Assembly: GCA_038200305.1 (NCBI GenBank)
Contig: JBBPYD010000153.1
Location: 18,941 to 82,940 of the forward strand
Length of the DNA stretch: 64,000 nt
Reading direction: 5' to 3'
Source of the DNA: JANXXV01 sp038200305
Lineage (GTDB): Bacteria; Acidobacteriota; Terriglobia; Bryobacterales; Bryobacteraceae
Position 1 is the stretch's first letter. The number at the start of each line of letters is the position of its first letter. Both the position numbers and the translations under genes were made by a program. Positions 1 through 7,625 of this stretch are shown in pieces. Below the pieces are notes generated by a model that was not told the DNA's origin, did no database searches, and saw only the letters and a list, made by a program, of their open reading frames with translations.

Positions 1-702
1 ATTGATAAGATCATTTCCTCGTTCTCTGAGAATGAAGCCGCGTTCGCCAAGGCGCGCGAAAACTACACCTACCGGCAGACGGCGAAAATGCAGGAGTTCG
101 AGGAAAGCGGGGCTCCGGGGGGGCGCTTTGAGATCACATCGGACATCATCTTCACCCCGGAAGGCAGGCGGACCGAGCACGTTACGCGGGCTCCCGCCCC
201 GACATTGCGTTTAATTTCGGTCTCCCCCGAAGATGAGCAGGATTTGCGGAACGTACTTCCGTTCGTGCTCACATCCAAGGACATTTCCAAGTATTATGTG
301 CGCTACCTGGGCCGTCAGAAGGCAGATGAGATCCCCTGTTACGTTTTTGCGGTGAAGCCGAAGTCCCTTGAATCCGGGCAGCGCTACTTCACGGGCGAGA
401 TTTGGGTGGACGATCGCGACTTGATGATCGTAAAGACCTATGGACGTTCTACTGGGTTGCTGAAGAAAGGCACCGACCAGCAGTTCCCTAAATTCGAGAC
501 TTACCGTGAGCAGGTTGACGGAAAGTACTGGTTCCCAACCTACACGATTGCGAGCAGCACCCTTCACTTCAAGGACGCCTCACCGCGCATCCGTCTCTCG
601 GTTAAGTACGAGGATTACAAGCAGTTTAAGGCCGACACCAGGATTACGTTTGGCGACCAGGTAGACAAGGAAGCTCCGCCCAAGGAACCGAAGAAGCCTT
701 AA
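1..702 (+). CDS. Outer-membrane lipoprotein-sorting-like protein, C-terminal part (cut by window edge)
   Basis: The reading frame is open from base 1 with no start codon in view, so the N-terminus lies outside the window. The visible ~233 residues contain the pattern typical of acidobacterial LolA/LolB-like 'outer membrane lipoprotein-sorting' proteins: an ENYTYRQT start of domain, a stretch DVxRNVxPFVLT, then YVGRQK-like (YLGRQKADEIPCYVF), IWVDDRDLMIVKTYG and YREQVDGKYWFPTYT. These proteins are expected to be periplasmic and to bind acyl groups or lipoproteins in a beta-sandwich; that role is inferred from the family. The C-terminus is Lys/Pro-rich. No partner gene is adjacent; the next gene begins about 90 bases downstream. 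Confidence 0.75.
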   Translation: MDKIISSFSENEAAFAKARENYTYRQTAKMQEFEESGAPGGRFEITSDIIFTPEGRRTEHVTRAPAPTLRLISVSPEDEQDLRNVLPFVLTSKDISKYYVRYLGRQKADEIPCYVFAVKPKSLESGQRYFTGEIWVDDRDLMIVKTYGRSTGLLKKGTDQQFPKFETYREQVDGKYWFPTYTIASSTLHFKDASPRIRLSVKYEDYKQFKADTRITFGDQVDKEAPPKEPKKP

Positions 703-790
703 TCGTTCCATTCAGGTTTCAAAAGCTGCATTCCAGGCAAAAAGGGGGGCAACGCCCACACATTTGTGGTTAAATGCAGGTTGCACCTCT

Positions 791-1819
791 ATGGCGGATA
801 GATCATTCTTCACTCGGCGCCGCCTCAAGGCCGTTCAGCGCCGGCTTCGGGAAATTCAGATGATTATGAAAGGCGTGGCCTCGACAGACCACCCCATTCT
901 GGTCCACCTGATTCCGACCCGCCGCTGCAACCTATCCTGCACCTATTGCAACGAGTACAACGACTTCTCAAAACCGGTCTCCACTGAGACTATCTGTCAT
1001 CGGATCGACCGCCTGGCTGATCTGGGCACGGCTGTTATCACCATGAGCGGCGGAGAGCCGCTGCTTCATCCCGACCTCGATCACCTTCTCGCCCACGTGC
1101 GCAAGCGGAAGATGATTGCCGGAATGATCACCAACGGTTATCTGTTAACCGCCGACCGTATCCGGAAGCTGAATCGTGCCGGATTAGATCACCTGCAGAT
1201 TAGCATCGACAACGTGATGCCGGATGAGGTATCAAAGAAAAGCCTCAAGGTCCTGGACAAGAAGCTGCAATTGTTGGCCGAACATGCCGACTTCCACGTG
1301 AATATCAACTCGGTGTTGGGCGGCGGCATTCATAATCCGGAAGATGCGCTGGTGGTGGGCAGGCGCTCCATTGAACTCGGCTTCACCTCCACCGTCGGGA
1401 TCATCCACGATGGGGATGGCCAACTTCGTCCGCTGGGCGATCGCGAGCGCGAAGTATTCCTGGCGATGAAGCAGCTTGAGAAGAGCAACTACGCTCAGAT
1501 CAACTATTTCCAGAACGACATCGCCTACGGCCGTGCGCACAACTGGAAGTGCCGTGCCGGCGCCCGGTATCTATATATCTGCGAGGACGGACTGGTTCAC
1601 TACTGTTCTCAGCAGCGTGGATATCCGGGCAAGCCGCTGGATGAGTACACAGTAGAAGATATCCGCCGCGAATACGTTACTGAAAAATCCTGCGCGCCCT
1701 ATTGTACGGTGTCCTGCGTTCACCAGATTTCCTATTTCGACTTCTGGCGCTCCCCGCAGACTATCCGGAGCCCCCAGCAGGTTTCTGAATCGACTAACCG
1801 CTTAGTACAACTGCAGTAG
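791..1819 (+). CDS. Radical SAM protein with C-terminal cysteine-rich (SPASM-like) segment
   Basis: A CxxxCxxC motif (RRCNLSCTYCNEY) for the S-adenosylmethionine [4Fe-4S] cluster lies about 45 residues from the start, followed by the SAM-binding segment TMSGGEPLLHPDL. Near the C-terminus there are further cysteines (WKCRAG, YICEDG, YCSQQ, SCAPYCTVSC), the arrangement expected for an auxiliary Fe-S cluster domain. This is the layout of peptide- or cofactor-modifying radical SAM enzymes, but the substrate cannot be told: no precursor peptide or partner enzyme is adjacent. I prefer ATG at 791; an in-frame TTG at 764 would add nine residues. The gene stands alone and converges on the gene ending at 2154. 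Confidence 0.85.
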   Translation: MADRSFFTRRRLKAVQRRLREIQMIMKGVASTDHPILVHLIPTRRCNLSCTYCNEYNDFSKPVSTETICHRIDRLADLGTAVITMSGGEPLLHPDLDHLLAHVRKRKMIAGMITNGYLLTADRIRKLNRAGLDHLQISIDNVMPDEVSKKSLKVLDKKLQLLAEHADFHVNINSVLGGGIHNPEDALVVGRRSIELGFTSTVGIIHDGDGQLRPLGDREREVFLAMKQLEKSNYAQINYFQNDIAYGRAHNWKCRAGARYLYICEDGLVHYCSQQRGYPGKPLDEYTVEDIRREYVTEKSCAPYCTVSCVHQISYFDFWRSPQTIRSPQQVSESTNRLVQLQ

Positions 1820-1837
1820 GATCGGTGCCGGTGAGTT

Positions 1838-1960
1838 CTAGGCGGAAGTGTTCTTGTGCGACTCGATGAACTCTTTCACTAACTGCTCATCCAGTTCCGC
1901 TTGTCCAACCACCGTAGTCGGTTTGGTGTCCGCGCTGAATACTTCAAAGCGCTCGTAGCA
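1838..1960 (-). pseudogene. C-terminal fragment of an unrecognised gene
   Basis: Between the radical SAM gene and the next minus-strand gene, the minus strand has a 40-codon open stretch that reads like real protein (acidic, ending LVKEFIESHKNTSA and a TAG at 1838-1840). It has no start codon and is closed upstream by an in-frame TGA. A perfect 13-bp tandem duplication (1952-1977) sits exactly where the frame closes. I read this as the remaining tail of a gene whose 5' part is lost. The family is not recognised. Confidence 0.35.
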
Positions 1961-1977
1961 TCATCTCGTAGCATCAT
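1952..1977. repeat. Perfect tandem duplication, 2 x 13 bp
   Basis: The unit CTCGTAGCATCAT occurs twice head to tail (1952-1964 and 1965-1977). Because 13 is not a multiple of three, such a duplication would shift any frame passing through it; it lies at the upstream edge of the gene fragment at 1838-1960. Confidence 0.8.
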
Positions 1978-2020
1978 GACGCAGAAGATCCTCGGCTATT
2001 TGGCTACGGGCGGAGTTGCC

Positions 2021-2060
2021 CAAAACACACGGCGGTTCCCCAAAACACACGGCGTTCCCA
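2021..2060. repeat. Imperfect tandem duplication, 2 x 20 bp
   Basis: CAAAACACACGGCGgTTCCC (2021-2040) is followed directly by CAAAACACACGGCGTTCCCA. The second copy lacks one G and then keeps register. Only two copies are present with no spacer, so this is a local slippage product, not a CRISPR. Confidence 0.75.
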
Positions 2061-2068
2061 TAGAAGAA

Positions 2069-2128
2069 AGCCCTCCAGGCGAGCTGCACCCTTTAAACCC
2101 CAGGGGTGCGAGTCGCCGCAGGAGGGCT
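2069..2128 (-). terminator. Long three-part hairpin, probable intrinsic terminator
   Basis: Three nested complementary blocks pair across this stretch: AGCCCTCC with GGAGGGCT, GGCGA with TCGCC, and GCACCC with GGGTGC, around a TTTAAA-containing loop. Read on the minus strand the stem is followed by CTTTCTTCT, which fits a rho-independent terminator for the gene ending at 2154. Because the plus-strand radical SAM gene points toward the same spot, it may also serve as a barrier in that direction. Confidence 0.6.
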
Positions 2129-2153
2129 TGCGCCGGCGGCCGCCGGTTAGCCG

Positions 2154-3368
2154 CTATTTGAAGCGATGCACGATGGGGCAGTTAATGATAGTGCCTTGCG
2201 ATCCGAAAGGCGCGCCATCAATTCCAGTGATGAATCCCCGCTGCGCGAATGACAGGATTTCGAACTCTTCGGTCAACCGTGAACGATACCCTTTGTCGAT
2301 CGACTGTTGAGTCCATTGGTACGCGTTAAGGTCCCACAAGGGGCTGTAATCGGTAGCGACGGTAGGAATTCCGCCGAGTACGTTCAGAGGCCGGCGGCCA
2401 TCCATCAGTGCGCTTTCGATTCCCTGGCGCTGTGGATTATCGCAGCCGCGTTGGCCATTGATGGCGACGAAGATTCGCTCCACCGCGCTAAATGCGCTGT
2501 CGTCATTACCGACCTCGATGTCTCTGAGGCCAGGCGCAAGCGTTGACTCTTCCAATGCGGCGACCAGAGCGGACGATGCCTCGGTGCTCAGATACAACAC
2601 TGGCCGGGCGAAACTGAACCCTGGGACCAGCCGCATGGTAACTGTCGATGCGCTTGGATTAGTAGTATTGACTTCGATGTCGACCACGGTGTCAAGCACG
2701 GCTTTACGGTTGATGGAGCCGTCCGCGTTGTGAAACGTGGCTGCATCCCCAGCGGCTACGATAGGCGCATTGTAGATGTGGTCCCCAGCGTTCACAATAC
2801 GGACCAGGGGCGAGTAACTGGCGTCTCCAATAGAGCCGGGCTCGGCGATCATGGGCGGAAAGGGCGCGTTCACCGGGCCTGGGACCACGCGCCGTTCCGG
2901 CGTGAAATCGACATAGCCGGCATCGAACGTAAGCGTGGAGTCCCTGCCCAGGGTCGCGGTCCGCACGGCCCGCGAGCTCACGTTCGCATAACTCAACTTC
3001 GAGGAATGATTCAGGCCAAGAGCTTTGGCGTTGGCCTCATCGGTGGTATCGGTCAGGATGTACCAGATAGTGCGATTTCCGTCGCGGACAGTGCCACGGT
3101 ATAACGGAAGAATAATGGTGCCGGCGCGATCGTCTAACTTTCCCGAGGTTAGCAATTGAAGACGCCCGACCAGCTCCTTTTGAACGGACGAGGGTTCGGG
3201 TCCGAAATACGTCTCCGGAACATCCGCTCCGACTGAAGGCGAGACGGGGTTTATGGCACAACCCGGACCATCGGGGCCGGGCAACGCCTGCGCGAATAGC
3301 GAGGGCGCCACGGCACCCGTCAGTAATAGAACCGAACAATTGAGGATGTAACAGGTGTTGACTTTCAT
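2154..3368 (-). CDS. Secreted protein of unknown function
   Basis: About 404 residues. I start it at the ATG at 3368, which has AGGAG seven bases upstream, rather than at the ATG at 3383 that contains that ribosome binding site. The N-terminus is a classical signal peptide (hydrophobic core CSVLLLTGAVAPSLFA, cleavage after AQA). The mature protein is rich in Asp, Ser, Thr and Val, has four cysteines in widely spaced positions (near the start, near 'QRGCDNPQR' and at 'INCPIVHRF'), and no transmembrane segment. I do not recognise a catalytic motif or a named family. Expected location is periplasm or outside the cell. Confidence 0.7.
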   Translation of the reverse strand: MKVNTCYILNCSVLLLTGAVAPSLFAQALPGPDGPGCAINPVSPSVGADVPETYFGPEPSSVQKELVGRLQLLTSGKLDDRAGTIILPLYRGTVRDGNRTIWYILTDTTDEANAKALGLNHSSKLSYANVSSRAVRTATLGRDSTLTFDAGYVDFTPERRVVPGPVNAPFPPMIAEPGSIGDASYSPLVRIVNAGDHIYNAPIVAAGDAATFHNADGSINRKAVLDTVVDIEVNTTNPSASTVTMRLVPGFSFARPVLYLSTEASSALVAALEESTLAPGLRDIEVGNDDSAFSAVERIFVAINGQRGCDNPQRQGIESALMDGRRPLNVLGGIPTVATDYSPLWDLNAYQWTQQSIDKGYRSRLTEEFEILSFAQRGFITGIDGAPFGSQGTIINCPIVHRFK

Positions 3369-3496
3369 TGCGTTCTCCTGCAACTGGAGTTCGCGGCGCC
3401 CGGCGAAAAGTTACGGCAGGGATAAAGAGAAAGTGAGCCGGTGTTCAGCCTAAACCGTAACTCCTGGACAAGCGGATCCGAAGTAAGGACAGGAGG

Positions 3497-4048
3497 GTGC
3501 CCGCGGAACTGGACGAATTGATGTTCGGATATCAGTAGGCCGATCCTCTGGCGACAGCATCGCTCATTGGCGCGGTAACGCCATTGTTGTATCGATACTT
3601 CCACTATCGTCCTTCTAGCCGGAACTACGCGGCGGATTTGGCTCAGGAGGCTTGGCTTCGCATTCACAAGTCGCGTCACACATTCAGGCGGGGAGAGCCG
3701 GTTCTGCCATGGATGTACGCCATTGCGCGGCACGTCGAGGTGGATGGATACCTCAAGCGGCGGCGCATCGAGACTATGGAACATCAAATGGATACACTGC
3801 CGGAAGTGGTGGCGGCAGATCCAGGGAAGCGCTGCATTCCGTCATTTGAAGCGTTGATGGCCGAGTTGCCGGAGAGCCAACGCGAGGTGGTAATGATGCT
3901 GAAAGTTACCGGCATGAGCATTGAGGAAGTCGCACGGGCCACGGCGAACACCGTTGGATCGGTAAAGCAGAAGGCGCACAGGGCTTATGAGAAGTTGCGT
4001 CGGCTGCTGGAAACACCGATTAGCGCCGCTGGAGGGCAGTCTCGATGA
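3497..4048 (+). pseudogene. ECF-type RNA polymerase sigma factor with in-frame TAG near the N-terminus
   Basis: From 3539 to 4048 the frame encodes sigma region 2 (LAQEAWLRIHKSRHTF, VLPWMYAIARHVEVDGYL) and region 4 (ELPESQREVVMMLKVTGMSIEEVA, then the recognition helix). The same frame upstream of 3536 still reads like the start of an ECF factor (PAELDELMFGYQ) and is separated from the rest only by TAG at 3536-3538. An AGGAGG at 3491-3496 directly abuts a GTG at 3497. Downstream of the TAG the first usable start is a TTG at 3584, which would remove part of region 2. So the gene is either inactivated by a nonsense mutation, truncated but used, or read through. Its stop overlaps the anti-sigma start (ATGA), so the two were translated together. 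Confidence 0.7.
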
Positions 4049-4836
4049 CCTGCCGCGATGTGGATCTTCTGCGGGCACGAGGCGAGTTGACGCCGGAGGC
4101 GCGAAAACATTTGGATCAATGCGCCGAATGCCGGGCGCTCGATGCGGCATTCAAAGTACCGGTTCCGGAGCCGGAGCCGCCAGGTGAATTGCAGGGCCGG
4201 ATTACGCAGGCGATACTGGCGGATTTGAAGCCAGTATCGCCGCTGTCTAGCCGCCCGGTTTTAACGATTAGTCTGCTGGTGCTGACTGGGCTGGTGATTG
4301 CGCTGGGCGCATGGTATTGGGAATACGCCGGATGGGAAGCGCTTTCGCGCGGACAGGCGGCGGTGATGTTTTCGCTGCTGGGAACGGGCATTTTGCTGAT
4401 GTCGGATCAAGCGGCGCGTTTGATGGTTCCGGGGACCAAGACAGCGGTGCAGCCGTGGGTGGCCGCTGGACTGCCGCTTACGACTTTGCTGATCGCGGTT
4501 CTTTTTCTATTCCCCTACGAATCCGATCCGGAATTTTTTACGATAGGTCTGCACTGCTGGCTGGTGGGCCTTGCTTGCGCGGGAGGAACGGCGCCCCTTG
4601 TGTTGTACGCGATACGAAGGAGTGCCGGCGTCACTCGAATCTGGCAGGGAGCCACTGCGGGTTTGCTTTGCGGGTTGGTGGGAGCCGCCGTGCTTGAGAT
4701 CGCGTGCCCGTTCCTGGAACGGACACACATCATCGCGTGGCATCTGGGAGCAGTGCTGACAGCAATGCTGACAGGTGTGATTGCGTCGGAATGCCTGACT
4801 GAGATCCAGCGGCGGAATTCGGTGAGGCGGCCATAG
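4045..4836 (+). CDS. Membrane anti-sigma factor (zinc-finger head, DUF1109/NrsF-like membrane part)
   Basis: About 263 residues. The first ~35 residues contain HLDQCAECRA, an HxxxCxxC motif as in zinc-binding anti-sigma domains that clamp ECF sigma factors. Six hydrophobic segments follow from about residue 75 to 250, as in NrsF/DUF1109 proteins. The start codon overlaps the stop of the upstream sigma gene by four bases, the usual arrangement for a sigma/anti-sigma pair. The anti-sigma is intact although the sigma gene carries a TAG. The signal it senses cannot be read from sequence. Confidence 0.8.
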   Translation: MTCRDVDLLRARGELTPEARKHLDQCAECRALDAAFKVPVPEPEPPGELQGRITQAILADLKPVSPLSSRPVLTISLLVLTGLVIALGAWYWEYAGWEALSRGQAAVMFSLLGTGILLMSDQAARLMVPGTKTAVQPWVAAGLPLTTLLIAVLFLFPYESDPEFFTIGLHCWLVGLACAGGTAPLVLYAIRRSAGVTRIWQGATAGLLCGLVGAAVLEIACPFLERTHIIAWHLGAVLTAMLTGVIASECLTEIQRRNSVRRP

Positions 4837-4842
4837 CCGACA

Positions 4843-5691
4843 TCACTCCCCTACTGGCAACAGTCCGGGGCGCAACACGCCCGGTTTTGCCGCCCGGATG
4901 AATGCACTTATAAATTTCCCATCCACTTCAGGAAGGATAGCGTCTACGTCAATACCTTCGCCGGTCAAAAACTGTCTTGCCTCTTCGATGTTGTAGACCC
5001 GTGTGGGTTCCACCTCGATCGCGTCAAAGCCGGCATTTGCCAGTTCCTGAATGTATTCCGAGTCTTTCAGTGCGCCTGCAATGCACCCCACCCAAAGCTC
5101 CATGCTGCGCTTCACCTGCTCCGGTACATCGCCACGTACAACCACGTCGGAAACTGCAAGCCGTCCGCCTGGCCGAAGCACGCGGAACGCTTCCTTGAAC
5201 ACGCGGTCCTTATCTGCCGACAGGTTGATCACGCAATTGGAAATGATCACGTCCACCGAGTTGCCGGGCAAGGGAATACTCTCGATCTCGCCTTTCAGAA
5301 ACTCGGCATTCTCCACGCCGGACTTTTTCTGGTTCTCACGGGCCAGGGCCAGCATCTCGTCCGTCATATCCAGACCGTAGGCTTTACCCGTGGGTCCAAC
5401 CCGCTTGGCAGACAAGAGCACATCGATACCGCCGCCCGATCCCAAATCGAGCACGGTCTCACCGGCCTTCAGTTCGGCCAGCGCAGTCGGATTTCCACAC
5501 CCGAGGGAAGCCCGCAATGCCGCTTCCGGCACCTCGGCCGTCTGGCTTCCCTCATACAGATTCGAGGTGATCGGATCGGGCCCGCAACTTGCGCTCGCAG
5601 GGCTGGAACCGCAGCACGAGTTGCCGCTTCCAGTGGTAACGCGCAGTGCGGCCTGGCCATATTTCTCTTTGACAACGTCTTTGACCTGCAT
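4843..5691 (-). CDS. arsM: Arsenite S-adenosylmethionine methyltransferase
   Basis: 282 residues. A class I methyltransferase fold is shown by VLDLGSGGGIDVLL (SAM-binding motif I) and LRPGGRLAVSD. The three cysteines that bind As(III) in this family are present: C65 in SLGCGNP, C153 in ISNCVINLS and C203 in WVGCIAGAL. Additional cysteines near the N-terminus (CC at 26-27, C36) are common in ArsM. The enzyme methylates arsenite to methylated, often volatile species in the cytoplasm. AGGAG lies 11 bases before the ATG. It follows arsR by 12 bases, so it is co-transcribed with and presumably repressed by it. Confidence 0.95.
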   Translation of the reverse strand: MQVKDVVKEKYGQAALRVTTGSGNSCCGSSPASASCGPDPITSNLYEGSQTAEVPEAALRASLGCGNPTALAELKAGETVLDLGSGGGIDVLLSAKRVGPTGKAYGLDMTDEMLALARENQKKSGVENAEFLKGEIESIPLPGNSVDVIISNCVINLSADKDRVFKEAFRVLRPGGRLAVSDVVVRGDVPEQVKRSMELWVGCIAGALKDSEYIQELANAGFDAIEVEPTRVYNIEEARQFLTGEGIDVDAILPEVDGKFISAFIRAAKPGVLRPGLLPVGE

Positions 5692-5703
5692 AGTTCGGTT
5701 CTC

Positions 5704-6051
5704 CTATTTGCAACAAGTAAGAATAGTCTCTGGCTTGATGGCCTGGTTGCGGGTACAGCACTCGGCATAGAGGAAGCCTAAGAGATCTTGCAGAACTTTG
5801 GCATTGGCCGCGTACCACAAAAAAGTGCCGTCGCGCCGCACGCTGACCAAATCTTCGTTCTTCAGCTTTTCCAAATGATGGGACAGCGTAGAGTTTGGAA
5901 TTTCCAGCTCAGACTGAATGTCACCTACCACTAGGCCAGCAGGATGTGCCGAGAGCAGTACCCGCATGATCCGGAGCCTTGGCTCCGTGCCCATGGCGGA
6001 AAACATATCCGCGTATCTGGCTACTTCTTCGTCCAGCCGTTTATTCTTCAT
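5704..6051 (-). CDS. arsR: ArsR-family metalloregulator
   Basis: 115 residues from the ATG at 6051, which has GGAGG six bases upstream; the longer frame opening at 6087 has no such site. The winged-helix DNA-binding segment is clear (IPNSTLSHHLEKLKNEDLV, then RRDGTFLWY). The usual alpha-3 ELCVC arsenic site is absent. Instead, cysteine pairs lie at the C-terminus (AECCTR and the terminal TCCK), the position used by the AfArsR/CgArsR type of As(III) sensor. It sits directly before arsM and is expected to repress this small operon until arsenite binds. Confidence 0.9.
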   Translation of the reverse strand: MKNKRLDEEVARYADMFSAMGTEPRLRIMRVLLSAHPAGLVVGDIQSELEIPNSTLSHHLEKLKNEDLVSVRRDGTFLWYAANAKVLQDLLGFLYAECCTRNQAIKPETILTCCK

Positions 6052-6181
6052 CCAGATCCTCCATAGCCGCAAAACCGCACAGCACACAACCGAACGGGGC
6101 TGCCGCCATCAAGTTGCTAATCGTTTCGTCTGAGAGGGCGACGTCTTCGTCATCCTGCTCGAGCAAGGATGGTGTCTGCAT
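6041..6181 (-). CDS. Small acidic CxxC protein upstream of arsR
   Basis: A 46-codon frame starts with ATG at 6179-6181 and ends with TAA at 6041-6043, overlapping the arsR start by 11 bases. The product is acidic at both ends (EQDDEDVALSDE, MEDLDEE) with one CVLC motif in the middle. The overlap with arsR and the well-placed promoter just upstream suggest a real first gene of the operon, translated without a leader or with a very short one. I do not recognise a family. It could be a small metal-responsive or leader peptide, or a chance frame; the CxxC and the coupling to arsR favour the former. Confidence 0.5.
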   Translation of the reverse strand: MQTPSLLEQDDEDVALSDETISNLMAAAPFGCVLCGFAAMEDLDEE

Positions 6182-6187
6182 AGTTCG

Positions 6188-6215
6188 ATATTAGCAGAAA
6201 TATAGAAAAATGCAA
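6188..6215 (-). promoter_or_regulatory. Probable sigma-70 promoter of the ars operon
   Basis: On the minus strand TTGCAT (6210-6215) and TAATAT (6188-6193) are separated by 16 bases in a locally AT-rich stretch. The predicted transcript start falls at or next to the ATG of the 46-codon gene (6181), so the mRNA may be leaderless. ArsR would be expected to bind in this region, but no clear dyad was identified. Confidence 0.5.
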
Positions 6216-6380
6216 ACAAAAAATTAATTATCATCTTCCACAGCCGCACTACGGCGTCGATGAATTTACTTCCTTTGAAGATCGACGATTTCACGGCTGT
6301 GTTCGCCGGCATCGAACCACTCACCTTCATTGAAATGAGACCCGCCGAATCGGCTGGCCGTGCTCGAATTGTCTCCGCCC

Positions 6381-7241
6381 CTATTCCTGGCGCAAGGCAA
6401 TAACCGGATCAATACGCAACGACTTGCGGGCCGGCAAATAACAGGCAACCAGAGCCAGGCTCGCAAGCATCAGCGGAGCCCCCACCAGCAGTACCGGGTC
6501 GGACGTGCTTCGGCTGGCCGCCGCTCCAATGCGTTGTCCGCCAGTTCCGGAGCCACGCGTCCTCCCGCTGACAGCGGCATCCACAGATCCGCAACAAACT
6601 TCATGGGCGATGCGCCTAGAAAATATTTCGGTCCTACCCCGATTACGGTGCAGGGATGCCCCAATACTGGATGCACACCCAGCGTGGCGAAGTACGAGGG
6701 CGTGACCAGGTGTCCCCAGGTCCGCTCCGTATGCCCATCGACGGAAACGCCGAACGGCACCGGCGCAATGTAAGCCAATGTGGAGGAGAACAGGTCCTTG
6801 CGGTCGCGATACCGCCTGTAAGTCGGATACGATGCCGCCGACTGCAGCGCAACCAACTCCTTGGGATCTTCCACTACCGGAAGATTGCGCAAAATCGTAG
6901 CGTTCAACTCACTGAAGAAGGACGTTCCCGCGCAGATGCCCAGGCTGAGCGAGATCAGGGAGACGGCGGTGAACCCCGGCGAGGCACGAAGCATCCGCAG
7001 CCTGTAACGGATGTCCTGTCCCAACTCGGCCATGTACTCGGCGGGAACGCGCATGGCGATGTCCACCAGCAAGCGTACTAACCCAGCACGCCATAATGCC
7101 GCCAGATCATCTCAATAGCATCCTCTGTCACCTGCATGAGCTCTTCTCCGTAGACGTTCTTGATTCGTGAGGGAAGGCGCGCGCGAGCGCACGGTACAGC
7201 CGCAGGCTGATCGCGACTGATCGATTGGATCGGGGACTCAC
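6381..7241 (-). pseudogene. Decayed ADOP-type MacB/FtsX permease
   Basis: Recognisable pieces of one permease lie in different frames. From a GTG at 7241 comes LRLYRALARAF, then a shift near 7167 to KNVYGEELMQVTEDAIEMIW, a second shift near 7080 to the canonical ADOP start DIRYRLRMLRASPGFTAVSL and part of the periplasmic domain, and finally a third frame ending KSLRIDPVIALRQE at 6384. Intact family members have roughly 800 residues; here most of the periplasmic domain and several membrane segments are missing, so there are internal deletions as well as frameshifts. No ATPase gene is adjacent, as usual for this group. Confidence 0.8.
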
Positions 7242-7249
7242 GATTCGGA

Positions 7250-7560
7250 CTACCTTTCTGCCAGGCTCGAGTGGATGATGCGAACCAGATCCTGTAATCT
7301 CTCACTCTCCGCGACTAGCACACGCCGGCCGAGCTTTGTTAGCCGGTAGCACCGGCGCAGCGCGTCATCCAGATCCGGAGTTGGCCGCTCGCCGGATTCT
7401 TCGATCAGCTCCGCGTCCATCAGCCGTTTGAGCGTTCCCTAAAGCGTAGCGGGCCAGAGCCGTACCTTGCCGCCCGTCCGGACCAGAACCTCCTGCATGA
7501 TCCCGTAACCGTGCTGCCCCTCGTCCGCGAGCGACAACAATGGACGCGTTGAAAACGGGG
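7250..7560 (-). pseudogene. PadR-family regulator inactivated by an in-frame TAG
   Basis: The minus strand encodes a winged-helix PadR regulator: LSLADEGQHGYGIMQEV, then LWPATL, then GTLKRLMDAELIEE and LTKLGRRVLVAE, ending at TAG 7250-7252. Between LWPATL and GTLKRL the codon is TAG (7439-7441) where the family has a conserved tyrosine. No start codon is evident at the 5' end, which I place only roughly. PadR genes normally precede ADOP permeases, and this one precedes the decayed permease, so the pair died together. Confidence 0.7.
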
Positions 7561-7625
7561 TTCTCAGGTTACTCGAACGGAATCAGCTTCGGGATAATGC
7601 GAATCTCTGACGTGACGGCGGGGCG

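Noticed and set aside
2021..2060. Possible CRISPR repeat
   Set aside because: Only two contiguous imperfect copies and no spacer; a local tandem duplication.
6216..6380. Possible small genes between the ars promoter and the decayed permease
   Set aside because: Short frames on the minus strand have no ribosome binding site, no family resemblance and run into the promoter; I see no supported gene here.
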